DNA from: Argopecten irradians
Lineage: Eukaryota > Mollusca > Bivalvia > Pectinida > Pectinidae
DNA: 64,000 bases
Assembly (NCBI RefSeq): GCF_041381155.1
Contig: NC_091147.1
Coordinates: forward strand, 36,582,553-36,646,552
Direction of reading: 5' to 3'
Shown: positions 23,626 to 37,500 of the stretch, piece after piece
Numbering within the stretch: the first letter of the stretch is position 1
Layout of the letters: each line of letters starts with the position of its first letter
Notes under the pieces: model-generated
Databases searched by the model: none
Seen by the model: only the letters and a program-made list of their open reading frames with translations
Told to the model about the DNA's origin: nothing
Made by a program: the position numbers and the translations under genes

Positions 23626-26600
23626 CTATCGAATCATCATCTTCGTCGTGCCTAACGGCTGATATCTCACACTTGGGTCTGGGAAGTACGACCACCGCAT
23701 AACCTGAGCATCAACAACAGATTTCCTGAAAATCCCATTTATTTGAGCTTCCACACAGTTATTCAGCCACCAGCTACTTTTGGTGTGCTGAGTACATTCG
23801 TAAGGAATCGATTTGTCGTTGTCTCTATCTGGCGTGCTGAACTGGCAGTCATTGCTGTACGCCATGCTATCAACTGCAATGGAATAATAAGGTTTTTAAA
23901 AGCAGCAATATGATCCCACAAAGGTCTGCTTTGATGACTCATTTTGGGTGAACGAACACGGACCTTGTTTAATTAATACCTTGATACCTTCCCATATTTT
24001 GTTGCTTTTATTATGAAAAAAGATACACTAGATGAACTACCCTATCGAAATAGAGAGTAATATTTCTAAGTCGTATGATAAACGCGTGAACATTTACTGC
24101 CTCCCTCGTCCATTAGTGAAAGGTGGTATATAGCAAGAGGATGGGCAATACATTATAGGAACATTTGCGCCACGTTTGGCAGCAAAACGAGAACAGGTAT
24201 ATGTGCCACAATTATTTGATGATTCAAATTACAACTTGATTCGTATTATATAAACATAACTCTGATATGATACAGATTCTGATTCCTGAATAACATTACT
24301 TACTGTATTATCCTACTGACAAAATCACGATTTTTTTTTCACAACAACTGGATTATTTGCAGTAACCAACACATGTGTATTGACCACATATAATTTCATA
24401 TAGCGTAATAAATTTTGATGTTACAATAGCACGACTAATAGTCTAGATATCAAGCAGCTCGTTTTTTCCTTGGAAATTTTTCAAGGATTTAACATAGTGC
24501 AGTTAGTTATTGTGGTGACAGTTTGGCAGCCATATGTAACGTATGGGAACAACGCTGCGGCATATGTAGGATACAGAGTTGTCTTTCATTGCCCATCCAC
24601 GGATGAACATTATATTCTTCGGGATCAAAAAAAAATTCTAAAATGTGAAGCGTAAAATTTGATAGTAGCATATTATTATTTACATAGTTTAGTTATGTTT
24701 AGAATTTAGTTTGCACTGATATTGTCCTACCTAATAAGTAACCTCTTGGAAATCTTTATTTCCCTGGTATACTGATACCAAACATGTTATTATCTTAACT
24801 GACATATAATACTGCAAGTAGAAGGAATAACTTAGATTATGAGGTACTATGCTAATGGATTATATGTGTTAAGTACCACTTTTCCCTAATAACCTTCATC
24901 AAATTTAAAATAAAGGTATTTCCTTTAATCGATCACCATTCGGAATGCATTATTTTCAAATGAAAAGAAACCAGCACGCTTCTGTGTTATTCCAACTGTA
25001 TTTTGAATGTAAGTATCTGCACATACGTGCTTTATAAGCTCATTCATGACCGGAACTTAAATTGGTATACTGGGAAATAATACCATGCAACCCTAAACCA
25101 AGCTACATTGTAACCTACCTTTAGCATACATTTGTCAACACAAAGTTTACAAAGGACAATAACTATAACCTTACTTATCTGGCAATAAATTAGATAATAA
25201 CATCAATAAATCCGTTGTATGTTTCGTAATCAGTACTACTTTCAAACGAAAACTTCTGTGTTATGGTAATTTTATTTTGGACCGATACGTTTAATTTCAG
25301 AAAGGGCATTGGGTTGCTCAGGAGTTTAAATTGCGGAAATATGGATTGGAAACTTACATGAAAGATTTCCGGAAAAGCCATTCACAAACAGTTTGTAATT
25401 TTGAGATTCATCAGCAACCTGGAAATTGGAGTACTCTGCATACCCCCTTTCCCCAGTTAAAGCTTCAAGTTCCACACGCAGGATCTTAGACACGTTTGTT
25501 AGGAGGTGAAGGCAATCGTTACCTGTAAAAGGGAAGACAACGATTCAAAGAATGGTCCCCGAGACAAACAATAGCACAATTTGATTTATGTTCAAAGCAT
25601 ATTGAATATGATATTCTATATTATTACACAAGTTTTCATGGATAGAAAGTAAATTTCCGAAAAGTGATAAGGAAGTATGCTTTTTGTCATATTTGTGTAT
25701 AAACACCATTCAACATTGCATTTCCTGATATAAATGTCCTGCACAATGCATCTTAGTTTCTATGATTATTTTGCCAGATATAGTGGAAATTACCATTGGA
25801 GTAATTAACACAATCCTTGCTAATGTAACCATCATATAACCAGTTTTGTCTCACGTATTTTTGCTATGATTTCCATAAATAAATTAATGTTCCAATCAAC
25901 TGCAAGATACTATTATCGCCACTTACCGAGCCAGAAGTCCCCATTGACGTCACCAAATCCATTCTTAAAATCACTCCATGGACGATAGAAATCGACATCT
26001 CCCTGTGTTCGTCTTTGGATTACCTATTTAAAAAATCGTGTATTAAATGACAACTAAACTGACATGCATCTCAAAGTCTCAAACCCTGAATAGTTGGCTA
26101 TAATTCAATTTTGCTTTTTACGGGAATTTTCATTGGCTTAAAAATTTACTTTATCAGCCCGTAAAGGAAAAAATGGCGTCGCCGTATGTAACGCTGCTTC
26201 TGATTGGCTGAGATGACGGCGTAGTGATTTCATAGACAAAAGAGTCCCAAAATAAATTTTGAATATTGAAGAGATCGTCTTCAGTAAATTAAATTATAAG
26301 GATTAATTTGAATAGATTTTTTATGTGATGGAGATATAACACAAAAAACTGATTGTACTATCATCATAAACTGCATCGCGGTTTACATAATAACTCGTAT
26401 TTAGATTACACTCAGATTTTTGTGTTATATCTCCATAACATAAAAAATCTAATCAAGTTAATCCTTTAATAAGCCATGCTCTAACTTGATAAGCGAATCA
26501 GTATCAGGATTATAAAGATACTGTCATAATTATTAATTCTTTTTAAGATCCCCGTCAAGAAAAAAAAACCATAATAAACATTTTGCACGTCTCTGCGTCC

Positions 26601-29600
26601 TCACGTAGATTACGTGCCCCGGTTCTGCACTTCCGGTGAAGGTAAAAGCTATCATACCTAGGGCAAGACATCCTGCACGCGTAGAAAAGATTCGCGTGAT
26701 AAAGCGGAAGTTGTAAAATAAAGGTTTTGATAGAATATATGTTATATTTCTTTGAACTTTAATATTTCAAAATAACGAAGATTTCTTGTCACAGTGGAAC
26801 AACGTTTATGACAAAGTAAAGGAACAAAAATTCTCCAGATATGATGTGATATGATAAGTCAATAAGATATGTCTTTAGTTTTTTAATATTTTTTTAATTG
26901 TAGTTTTAAGTATTTTGGTTTTGAAATCACCGAGGACAAAAAAAGGATCATTTCCTAAAAAAATTGTGGGAGGGATTAGACAGTCGTGAATCTTAACCTC
27001 GGGTAGAAATTTTTCTATCCAAACCTCTAGGTAGGGAATATCATATTATTCTCTTATTCTGAACATCTGCTATTTACCGGTGAAAATTTGATCGATCTTC
27101 CCATATGATAATGACAAGCTACATGGGGTGCGTTCTCCACGATTATGTGACGTTGTAGTAACAGCAGTATGACGTCACGACAACAATTAAGTAACGTCAC
27201 GACGACCATAATGTCATGTCACGTCATCTTTGCATCTTGAATTTTTATAGTGTGATAAATTGAGTTATACGTCTGTCAGTCATCAACTTTATTTATTCCT
27301 TCTGTTGGAGCATCATTGGTTTATGTGAATCATACTCACAGTCCAAGGTCCACCTTCAGTATCCATATCACAGTATACAATAGGGCCGTCTGTTCCTATT
27401 TTGTATACACCAGAGCTATATCCAATCAGGTCTGCGCAGTGGTTTATCACTAAAATAATGGAATTGAGCAGTGCATTATCATGTAACGATGTTACAATAT
27501 ACAGTGGGACACACTTAATTTGAAAACGGTTACATTGATATACTACTTAATTTTAAAAGAATTATAATCCCTACTCACACATATCCATAGTATTTTTCCT
27601 TGTTGATATGAATATATGAATAATTTGAAGAGATTTCCCATTCCCCAAGGACTTCAATTTAACCAGGTTCTACTGTAATACATTCAAAAACATATCTATT
27701 AGCAAATAATAGTTATAACTTGAATAGTATATAAGAATATTAAACAATACTAGCGTATCTGTAACAATATACAATATTCATCGACATATTTATAAACGTA
27801 TGGTAATTATAAATGCAACATCAGTTAAATATATTGCAATGTTAGAGTTACTATAATAATACCTAAAACATTAAAAAATAAATGTACATGATATCCAGAT
27901 CAGTTTCATGTGTAACACAAGACAATTCAATTCCATTTCAGAGGGATTAACATGCGCATTAAATCATATTGTCATAAATACTGGTGTCAAGTTTACAATT
28001 CTGGTATACAATTTAGCTGATATTGATACATCTTGCCTTTAACTTAAGTCAAAAACTGATTTTAGTCATAAATTTTCATATAAGTTACATATGGAGAAAA
28101 ACTTAAATTTTGACTGAAGTCTACACTTTTGTTTCGAGAAATCGGGGCTGGGCGTGATAATAGAGTAACAAAAATATCTAATATGTAACCAAAGGTCATG
28201 GCCCGTTTTATTATCTTTAACAATAAATTTCTATTTGAGAAACAAAAAAGCTTATATACCTGTGACGGGATATTTCTGGGTTGTACTTTTATTAATATGT
28301 TCTTACAAAGGCTATACCATTTGACCTGTAAACTATATGACTTGTATTGTATTTTAATATATTCGTAAGTTGGCATGTGACTTTATTCTGGACACCGATC
28401 AGAAGCTCAATAGTGTATTATTTTAGTAACTAATACTTTGAACTAACTTTGACACTTTTTTCTTTGCTGTCAAAGCATTCACATTTCTACTATAAGTCGT
28501 TGGATGAATTTAACAGCTAGATCTATCGTAAGTATAGATAATTATTACCATTACATATTTCAGAGGTATAAATTAAGTAAGTATCTAAATAGATTTAACA
28601 ATCGTATAAAGTAAAATTAATTATAAGTTCATAAAGTATGAAAATTATTTTAAAAAGTATTATAAAGTCCTTGTTTCCAGCTTGTCCGTTTTAGAGGTTT
28701 ATAATTGTCAGTCCGTACTGTCCCTATATAGTGATGTCAGCTGTTGGACCCCCGCCCTATCCCGTGGGGTAAGTGTACATAATGAGGTAATTTAGATTTA
28801 ATTGTGATATTCGTTGTATTGAGTTTGGCGTAAATGGAAGTTTCAGTTATATTATAATATATATTCTGAAAGAAGTCTTTAATTCGTAGTATGCTAATTC
28901 TTAATGATTATTATACAAAAACGATGAAAGTGTTTTATGTACAGTAAATATTATATCAACTTATAAGACTATATTGTTAACTCTTGAAATGTAATTTAAA
29001 TCACCACTTATTTGGATAAAGATATATTACAGATAAACTTGGTTATAGTCCGAATTAATAGTTGCCGTTTCTGCCGCTGTGCGAGTGTCTGTTAGAGTAC
29101 ATGAATTTATGTGTCATTATTTATGCTTCAATTATTGTTTTTCTACACTGATGTAATAAATTGATATTAAAGACCCCTTTATGTTTTTTTCATATCTGAC
29201 GGCTGGTTAAAACGTCAACTAAATTGATTAACAGAAACAAAACAAAATGACGTCAGGAAAATGGCGTGACTTCTGTATTTCGAGTACAGCGGGACAAAAT
29301 GGCGACTTCCGCTTGATTTTTGGAATACATTTTGACGTAAAAAATTCTTTGTAATGTAGGTTTTGCTAGCTATGTGATCAAAACTATCTTAAAGTATTCG
29401 TTTTATATTCACCTAGGTTGCAAAAAAAACTTCTTAGACTCGTTTCATAAAATGTCATGTGAAATAATCACTAGTGTGATATCCTATATGTTTAAAATTA
29501 CTGTTTAAAATGAATAAAATCAACAATCATGACACTGTCACCACTTATATAAACGTCATTTGTGAGGATTCGTCATATCCTCGTCTGCACTGCATACGTA

Positions 29601-30607
29601 CGGCCGCAGTTAAGTTATACACCCATGCATATGGTTATCTAAAAAATACAAATGGCTTCGGCTTCTTCGAAATGAGAACATGTATAACAAAAGTAGTTAA
29701 CTCATGTGAGAACTCAAAATTGATTTCAAAATTTCCTCAGTTCTAACTCTACTGTTTTTCATAGAGCAAAACATTGACCCATGTGCAGCCTACTGGCACG
29801 ATGATAATTTGTTTTGTTTAATTAGCTTCAATTCATCTGGCACGATGATAATTTGTTTTGTTTAATTAGCTACAATTCATTATGCAGACAATAAACTTGA
29901 TTAAACCATTACCTCCTTGGGTGTAATTAGTGTACTAAAATAGTCTTCACACCGGTACAGAGTCATGGATACGAGTGTGCATTTCATGGTCGGTATATCA
30001 GACGTTGCTCATTAGGTAAGGCCGGTTTCAAGAAGTGATGCCAGTTTCATTTGAGTGTTCAGATCGCAAACCGGTCCGGTTTTCGGGATCCAGAGAGATC
30101 GGTATCGGAAAGTTTTAATTACTAATGATATATTGAAAGTTATTCCAAATATCACACCCGCGTTCGGTTTTTGAAGGTGATCAATTTTGAGCAGGATCAG
30201 TCGTGGAAAAATCTCTATTAATTAGGTGATTTGGTGAAGTTGTGTACATTTATGTATTTGAATTAATCTGCCTTATTTTGACAAATCGTGAGGAAAAATA
30301 TTTAAAACTTACCCCTGTTAAAGTACGAAGTCAACTGTGAGATTTCAGCATGCGTTGACTCTTCAAAAAAGCGGGAGTAAGTCACGCATGTTGAGTTATC
30401 TGTCGTGTACGAAAAAGCAAGGCATGGTTCAGTTTTGCAGTACTTGGCACATGCTCCATGATTCGAAATCTCAGAAATTGAGTCCAGTTTGTATACACTT
30501 TGATTCGCTGGTGCAACACGAAGTACTCTTTTGCTATGTTGCGGAATTCCAACCCCATTGAAAGCCTCCACTGTCGAAACGAACAACGCTAAAATGTTCA
30601 GTTTCAT
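23626..30607 (-). CDS. PAN/apple plus fibrinogen-domain lectin (FREP-like), 5 exons
   Basis: The exons, in coding order, are 30607-30313, 27449-27340, 26023-25927, 25522-25358 and 23873-23626 (295, 110, 97, 165 and 248 nt). All have GT-AG splice sites, with junction phases 1, 0, 1 and 1, giving 304 residues. Residues 1-15 form a signal peptide. A four-cysteine PAN/apple-like segment (C53, C57, C62, C74) fills exon 1. The fibrinogen C-terminal domain spans about 100-304. It has the opening [12 protein letters not shown], the [16 protein letters not shown] turn, [32 protein letters not shown], the calcium-site motif STPDRDND, the Cys pair around SSWWLNNC, and a terminal MMIR. Fibrinogen-related proteins are secreted lectin-like recognition factors in mollusc immunity, and that role is inferred here. 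The C-terminal Trp/Lys-rich stretch is shorter and less canonical than usual. Introns carry a palindrome, a MITE fragment and a possible CCP-like frame on the other strand. Confidence 0.9.
24422..24652 (+). other. CCP/sushi-like open frame in a FREP intron (doubtful)
   Basis: An uninterrupted plus-strand frame, without an ATG, ends in a segment resembling half of a CCP/sushi domain: [18 protein letters not shown], then ILKCEA and a stop. Before it lies a hydrophobic stretch ([12 protein letters not shown]). There is no clear acceptor and no neighbouring exon. It could be a relic exon or chance. Confidence 0.2.
26255..26466. repeat. Fold-back element, 55-bp arms, related to 1690-2091
   Basis: Positions 26298-26352 pair with 26412-26466 (AAGGATTAATTTGAATAGAT and its inverse). 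An inner AAACTGCATCGCGGTTT hairpin lies between them. The sequence left of the arms (TGAATATTGAAGAGATCGTC) matches that beside the palindrome at 1.7-2.1 kb and an inverted copy at 50640-50735. It sits in intron 2 of the FREP gene. Confidence 0.75.
28020..28148. mobile_element. MITE relative of 52014-52143, one end preserved
   Basis: The right end reads TTTGTTTCGAGAAATCGGGG, the same terminus as the complete copy at 52014-52143. It is preceded by the same CTTAAGTC/AACTTAAG inverted words. The left terminus is diverged or lost. Confidence 0.6.
29793..29880. repeat. 44-bp sequence duplicated in tandem
   Basis: CTGGCACGATGATAATTTGT plus 24 further bases occurs twice head to tail with one mismatch. 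It is a simple recent duplication in intron 1 of the FREP gene. Confidence 0.95.
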
Positions 30608-30666
30608 TTTCGTTTTCTCCTTGTTAAAAGTATTTACAACCCTTAATTGTGGAGAGTGGCTTCTGA

Positions 30667-30673
30667 TTATATA
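30667..30673 (-). promoter_or_regulatory. Candidate TATA box of the FREP gene
   Basis: On the minus strand TATATAA lies 60 bp before the ATG at 30607, inside an AT alternation. Distance and sequence suit a core promoter with a short leader. In such AT-rich DNA it could be chance. Confidence 0.3.
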
Positions 30674-30699
30674 TCATATATATGATCACATACTCGACA

Positions 30700-33600
30700 T
30701 GATATAGCCAAATCCTTGTTAATCCCTTGCTCGTGGAATCTGTGATGACTGTATTTATTAGAGAAAAACCGAAGTAGGCGTGGCTAAATCTCTATCCTAT
30801 ACCCAATAACAGTATTTGTTATGGAAATAATTATCAAGCTGGCACGCTTCTGCGCATTTTTGTTTTCTATCAGCGAAAAAATCTAAACGTCATATATGAA
30901 AATTAATTTCATATTGCGTTTCTTTTGTTTTATTATGCTAATCATTCTGTCAATTGAAATAGTTTCGAGGCACTTCTGACCACAGTTACAATCTTCATTA
31001 TATTGTCAATTCGTCGTTGGTCTCATGTTTGCATGATTTTATTGGGTGCTTTACCATACATCATTTAAAAAGCCCAGCAATGGGTGGAGTCATATTTCTT
31101 CATATATCTGGCAGATGTTTTATGTTGATTACTTTGCTGGAAGCGAATAATTGAATTGACAGGTTCAGACAGATGTAGCTTACAAACGCAATCTATCTGG
31201 CGTTATGAATTACAGTAGTAAAGATCAATGGGTTAGATATAGTATACAAGGATAACAATATCATGGACCCATGAACGGCTGCTAATGAAATACTATTGAT
31301 TATATAGTTTTCATGTAAAGCTAAACGCTTCGTCATTACTTTTTTTCATTATCTAAGGTCACCAATATCCTGCAATAGGTTGTCATTTAATCACTGAGAG
31401 CCATTTTTGTAGTTTGTTTTCTCTATGCTTTAGCATGCTTTCATGTTATTATTGGTCTCATTAACAGTTGCGATATTATCCCAAATGACCTCAAATTTTA
31501 TTAAGTATGATGCTAGTGATTACACTTCTGCTACTTTTCATTTAGATTAATTTCCTTTTATACCTTTTCAAGCATAAGATCAAATTTAAGCGTCAATAGA
31601 TATTTATATATTGTTGGTAACAATATTGCATTTCAGGTTCTTGAAAACCTACATTAATGTATCAGATATATACTCACACATTTTGTCTTTGCTTATTGCT
31701 GTCACCTCACTTGAGGGCAGGCACCCAATGTGACCTCATTACTTTGTTAGCGAAATCCACACCTTTTCCATGAAAAGTATGACATTCATCTCGCAAATAC
31801 ATGATGTCACATCAATACTTACCCGCAAAGTCAGATGACTCTGTAATATGCAGAAAAGCCATATCTCATTTTGATATTGATGACGATTTAACAAGATTCT
31901 ATTTTACAATACAGTATTCATATCTGCATTTTTCAACATTGCTACTGCAAGTTACTAAGTAGCCCAAATTTTCATTGAAACCTAGGCTCTAGCGTAATCA
32001 TACATTTATCAGAGTTCCTGAGGTCACGAAAAGGCGGTTCACGTTAGTATAGATAACATAGAAATATATTATAATATAAATATGTAAAGTGGAATGAAAA
32101 CTTGCATTTATCATTTTACATTCGGCCGAAGCTCACTGCATGGGATTTGTATTAATGTAGTCTGATATTTTTGAATGTTAATATGATTCTCTGTTAGTAT
32201 AAAAAAGTATAACAAGAATAAGTAAGAAGCATAGTATATTTATATAATTTAAAATGTTAATATAACATCTCCAAAGACTTCATATCAACAGACAAATGTA
32301 AAATAGAATGATTATATGCACGTATAACTCATTTGCTTAATTATAAGCATAAACATCACATTTTTAATACCATAAGGGTTTCACCCTGGACTGAAACCGA
32401 AGGCTTTTGAAGAGATAAGACTCACCAATCACTGGTGTATACAATATATTTAAAGATTTACATAGAGCATACAGTTTGCCGTTATTCGATTTTTTTATGT
32501 ACATCAATGAACCAAAGTACCTGTTTCATGTTTTTGTCGTACACCGAGCCTGAAGGCTCGTTATGGCATACATATCTTATATAGTACAGCCGTTAATATA
32601 ACAATAACAAAAGTAACCTCTTGAATGCCGGGGATGAAAACACCAAGATTTACCAGAATACATATTCTGACATAACTGTCTGTGTTTTAGCACCAACAAT
32701 ATTGTCAAAATACTTTTTAATGACTCATTTAAGCTTACACATGTCGAGATATCAGTAGTTGTATTGCGTAGAAGTCAACATACCGGTAAGATTTTGTGAC
32801 AATCTTTTCGGGGTCACGCATATGCCGACGATGTCCTTAAGTAAATGTCCTTTTTCAATATATCCATGCATTGCTAATCATTATAAATGACAAAATCGAT
32901 TTATTAATAGTTTGTCTGAATCTAACATATCACAAAAAATATGTTTATGTTTTATTAATCATTCTTGGCCAACTGATTAGAGTGTGACAAACCAGAACTT
33001 ATACATATGTAACAACACCTTCTTAAAATGCCAATAACGGGACATCCTTAATGTATTCCAGGGGTTACTATCACTGTCATTATATTCAGCAACCTCTGGA
33101 GTATGTAAGGGAGATATGCCGAAAACTTGTTATCATGTGAAATATTGGATTGTCTGAGACTTCGTAATATGTTTTGAATCCGTCTTCACTTTGGATTTTT
33201 ACCTGTATGCGGAAAATACGACCATTGAAATGTACATGTTAATATCCATTTGTAGTAACATATATGAGAAAAGCAAGGGCGTTGAATTTCTGTATTCATT
33301 TTTCTTTGTTTATTTAAATCACTTGTTTACTAAAAACTTCACCCAGTGCTGTCCATTATGTTACCTTTGATAGTCCATCATTAACCTGTAGCTACCCAAG
33401 GTCCTACTTAAATAATAAACTGTAACGTAAATTTTAACATGAACTTTGATATATTTTAACATATGTCTTCGCGCAAGAAAATATTCTGGGCCTACTTTTG
33501 CCTAAGAAGGTGCAGCTTCTGTAGGCCTACTGTGGTGGTAGGCCTAGATCCTAACAGTGGTTTATTTAAATAGTGCAAATATTACAGACTTCTACCATTT

Positions 33601-34377
33601 AAATTTCAAAAAACATTTTTATGAACCCTCATTTTGTAGTTTTAGTATTAGTTTTGATCACGTCGTTAGCAAAGGAAGAGTGTGAGACATTGTTAAGCTT
33701 ACTTTTTTGTAGAGTGGGGGTAGACCTAATCAGTAGGCATATAATACACATTTAGAGGTTTAGGAATGATTTAATTGGGTCTATAGAATTATTTTTTCTC
33801 CTTTAATCGTTTTACTGACCCATGTTCATCATTTGAGTCGAGCAACATTGTGGTACCGAAAAAGAATAAAATTTGCCATGTCCCTGTGTGACGCGTGTCA
33901 AAACTGAGAACGTCTTTGTAACAAGTGATATGAAGGCGAAACGACGATAAGAAAAGCTTCATGAAAGTCAATGAATATTGATTTACCTTTAATCAGTTGT
34001 TTAACTAGTATCAAGTTTAAAGGGTATATAAACCACTAGGCCTAGAACAATTCCAGTCCCATCACGTTACGGTGACTCTCTACTTTGAATCGAAGCGGGA
34101 TACAACCTTATCACAGAGCCTAGACATTATCCTTCTTTTTGCAATAATTTCAAACTCTAGTTTAACTGAATAACACTGATTAGATAATTGTTTGTAAATA
34201 AATGTATGAAAAAATATCATCTTTGCACTTTTTTATTTTAATTAGTTGTAATCTAATGACGGACTTCTTTCTCATGTCTCTTATTATAGACTTGCACGAG
34301 TCCAGAGACTCGCAAAACGTTTTAATTGATTAATATCGAAATAATTAATTAAATACGACTGCGTTGATATAGAAGGA
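30700..34377. other. Intergenic DNA upstream of the FREP gene
   Basis: It holds the element at 31696-31855 and a short GC-containing hairpin (CCGAGCCTGAAGGCTCG) near 32545. Otherwise I see only short frames without splice partners or domains. Confidence 0.4.
31696..31855. mobile_element. Copy of the GAGTTACCTCCCTTGA palindromic element
   Basis: CACCTCACTTGAGGGCAGGC followed by CAATGTGACCTC, with the inverted GTCACATCAATACTTACCC at the right side, matches the copy at 18330. Both ends are diverged. Confidence 0.5.
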
Positions 34378-34575
34378 TTGAGTCTTGCTTTGGTCGATTT
34401 CATTGGGGCGATGAGTAGAGTTCCTCTTGAAACATGTTTAACATAAACTACTTCGCACTTCATTCAACTGGGTTCCTCTTGAAACAATTAAAATACTCTG
34501 CTTCGCAGTTCATTCAATTTGTTTCAAGAGGAACTCAATTCATCAACCCATTAAATCGACCAAAGCAAGATTCAA
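34378..34575. mobile_element. MITE with about 60-bp terminal inverted repeats
   Basis: The left end TTGAGTCTTGCTTTGGTCGA and the reverse complement of the right end TTGAATCTTGCTTTGGTCGA match. The similarity continues through ATTGGG and GAGTTCCTCTTGAAACA. Two diverged direct copies of GTTCCTCTTGAAACA plus CTTCGCA.TTCATTCAA lie inside. It is 198 bp and non-coding. Confidence 0.8.
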
Positions 34576-34579
34576 ACCT

Positions 34580-37500
34580 TAATTACTTGTACTTGTATGC
34601 CTGTATGTTCTTGCCTAAGATAATTTCATCAACCCCTCCGTGGCTATATATTGTATTTGTTAAATGTGCGTGACATTAGCTCAGGTATTGGTACAGCTTA
34701 CATATTGTACCTGCTGAATCGTATTAATCAACGATTTAGACTTTCAACAGTATTAATCAAAATACTCAACAATGTTGTGAAATTTGTCATTATTTATTGC
34801 CATATGTTTCATAAGGGATGTAGAAAAATACATTCATGTCATGTTTTGCTTCGTGGTTATGTAACAGAATTCGCCTCACTGAATTGTCTCTTTAACACAA
34901 GAGGTAGGTGCAAGTTATTGTTCGTTGTCAGATTAAGGTTTTATCTTCAAAATGGCAACATACAACAATCATTGTTTATAGGTGTCGGACATAATAACAA
35001 ATTTAAAATTCATTCAATTTATAACAAACTATCAAATTAGTTTCTATTATCACCGTTACATAGCTAAAGACAAACAATTTCTTAAAGACGGCTTTTTTAA
35101 TGTTATAATATAACAATGTTTACCTTTTTTATTTTTAACTTGGCCCTAAATTATCAAGGCGGTCGATGACCCTTTGAACCTATACATTACAAATCAATAT
35201 TACAATTTTGTTTCATTAAGACCTGGAGTCCCTCCCCTAGAACGCAATACAACACACATAATAGTTATTTCTCATATATCGGATAATATCAATGGTGCCT
35301 CTTTAAAAACACAGACTAATGTATGATTCATTTTAGATGCTTCATTTTGCTTCAGCTTCGAAGGACAGCGTGGACACAAATATGGCTTCACAATAAACTA
35401 ATCAGCGCATGGATTCGAGAACAGAACAAAGTGGCCGCGAAATCTGCAAACTTTCAAAATAACATGGGATTAAACTTATTGTGATGGGGTTGTGAACAGG
35501 TTAGTGTTGATATATGCAAAGAATAACATCTAATCGTATTATAGGCGCGGTGACACATGCAGACATTGCACTTTTACCGAAGGTGGTGAAAATTCTAGCC
35601 AGCCATGCATTTTATTCCTGATGTTTTTACATAGTATATATGTGTATTTTGTATTTATCTATACTATATATTATTGACAGAACATCAACCTCCTTTGCCA
35701 ATATAATAGTCAAGAGACCACATTATGAAATCGGATACTCGGCGAAGTTGAGGTAAACACTGTTTAATTGGGCATTTACATCAATGAAATGTTTTAATGA
35801 TTGTAATTATGGTTTTTCATTCACTTGCAGAGTATTTTCTTGAAATATTTCAGATATGTAAACAATGGAATGCACGGACGCTGAAGTCAATATACTCCCA
35901 TTTCACTTAGTTCAAAGTAATACTAATTTCTGACAGACAAAGGAACGTGTGAACACCGAACGTGCTGAACAGTGTTGTGTCTTTTCATTCAAGGATCTTA
36001 CCGATGCGTTTTGTTTCCTGCTTATATGTACATCCCCATAGGTCTTGAATGAAAATTGTCAAAATGATATTTCATAATTAGATATTGTTTCATTAATATT
36101 AAGTGGTAAGAAGATGACAATGACAGATTAAAACGAAGTTTAATATTTTCAAGTAACTGAAAAAAAGGAAAAAGACATTCAATTAAGAACAAAACTTAAA
36201 TCTTTAATTCAAATGTTCATGATTCACTGATAATTCAAGATTTTTTGTCTTTCGTAGTTAAAAATCATTCTGAATCAAGGATGTTTTGAAATGATAATTA
36301 TTCAGTAAGTATTACAATTAAAGGTGAATCATACTAAGAGATCTAAAGATTTTAAAGTAAAAGACACATACCATGCATTTTTGTTTAAGAAATAAATTTG
36401 AAAAATCTACAGTTAAATTGTAATTTGTGTTATTTTTTATATTACTTTGTACCTCAAGGTGAAATGCGTTATTCAAGTAAGTGGTAAAAATGAATGCAAA
36501 TGTGCCAAGTGTCTTAATTAGATGGTAACAATATCAGTGCTGTTGAGTTTAAATTATTTAAAAAAAGCTATGTCCTGAAGTGCTGCACTTTTGCATTCAT
36601 TTTTATCACTGACAATTAAAAGGACAAACCAGCTATAATAATGGCGTCTAATACCACGTCAAAACCTGACGTCAGATTACAACGTCTATGCAAGGTCAGA
36701 ATTTGACATCTAAAAAACCTTCGCATCCAACTGTATCTGACTAAAATCCAACGTCGGATTCCGACGTCCTTCTGACGTCTATGTGACGTCATGTGCCTGC
36801 TGGGATGCCATAATCTGAGAAATAAGGTTTAAGGTTATATATACCATAATTTCCATACTCAGGAATCAAGAGGATCTTCATGGATATATCTAATTTAACA
36901 AGACGGCAAATGTCTATATATTTTAACTACGGCTCGGCACAAATGACTACAACGGTTACCTGTAGTGACGTAATTCTCCCCGATATGACGTCAAAATGTG
37001 TACAATGTAGTTACAAATGTATGAGGGAAATGAACGATAATAATTTTTATTTTATTTTTTTACCAGGATTTTGTTTTATTTGTAAGAGAAATTTTACATT
37101 AACTGCAAAATTCACCAATACAGTTAGCCGTGCTTACCTACAAATTATACAGCCTCTTATGATGTGTGTCATAGAGGTGGGTTGCTGTGGTCTAGAAATT
37201 AGGTTGGCGTTGTAAAATATGAGTGATGTTTAACAAATAAGAACTTTTTTTTTGCTTTTGGGGGAACCCAGTGCTTATGTTAAGTATACGTAAACTTTCA
37301 TATGTACAAATATCTAGATACACAAGACCAAAATTTTCATCTTTATTTTGAAATACACTGTATTCACCAAAGTGTGTATTTACTTTATATTCAGAGCTAC
37401 TATTTATGCGCTTTGGCTTGTTTGCTTGTTAAAATATTTATTTCATTTGCTTGATATTCACACTAACATGTTTTTGATATTGATAAGTCGATTACCATGT

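Noticed and set aside
34651-35040. 129-codon plus-strand open frame as a gene
   Set aside because: It has no domain, biased composition (I, L, N, K), no splice partner and no paralogue in the window.
36880-37215. 111-codon Cys-containing plus-strand frame as a small secreted protein
   Set aside because: It has no signal peptide, an irregular cysteine pattern, a low-complexity NNFYFIFLPG stretch and no splice support.
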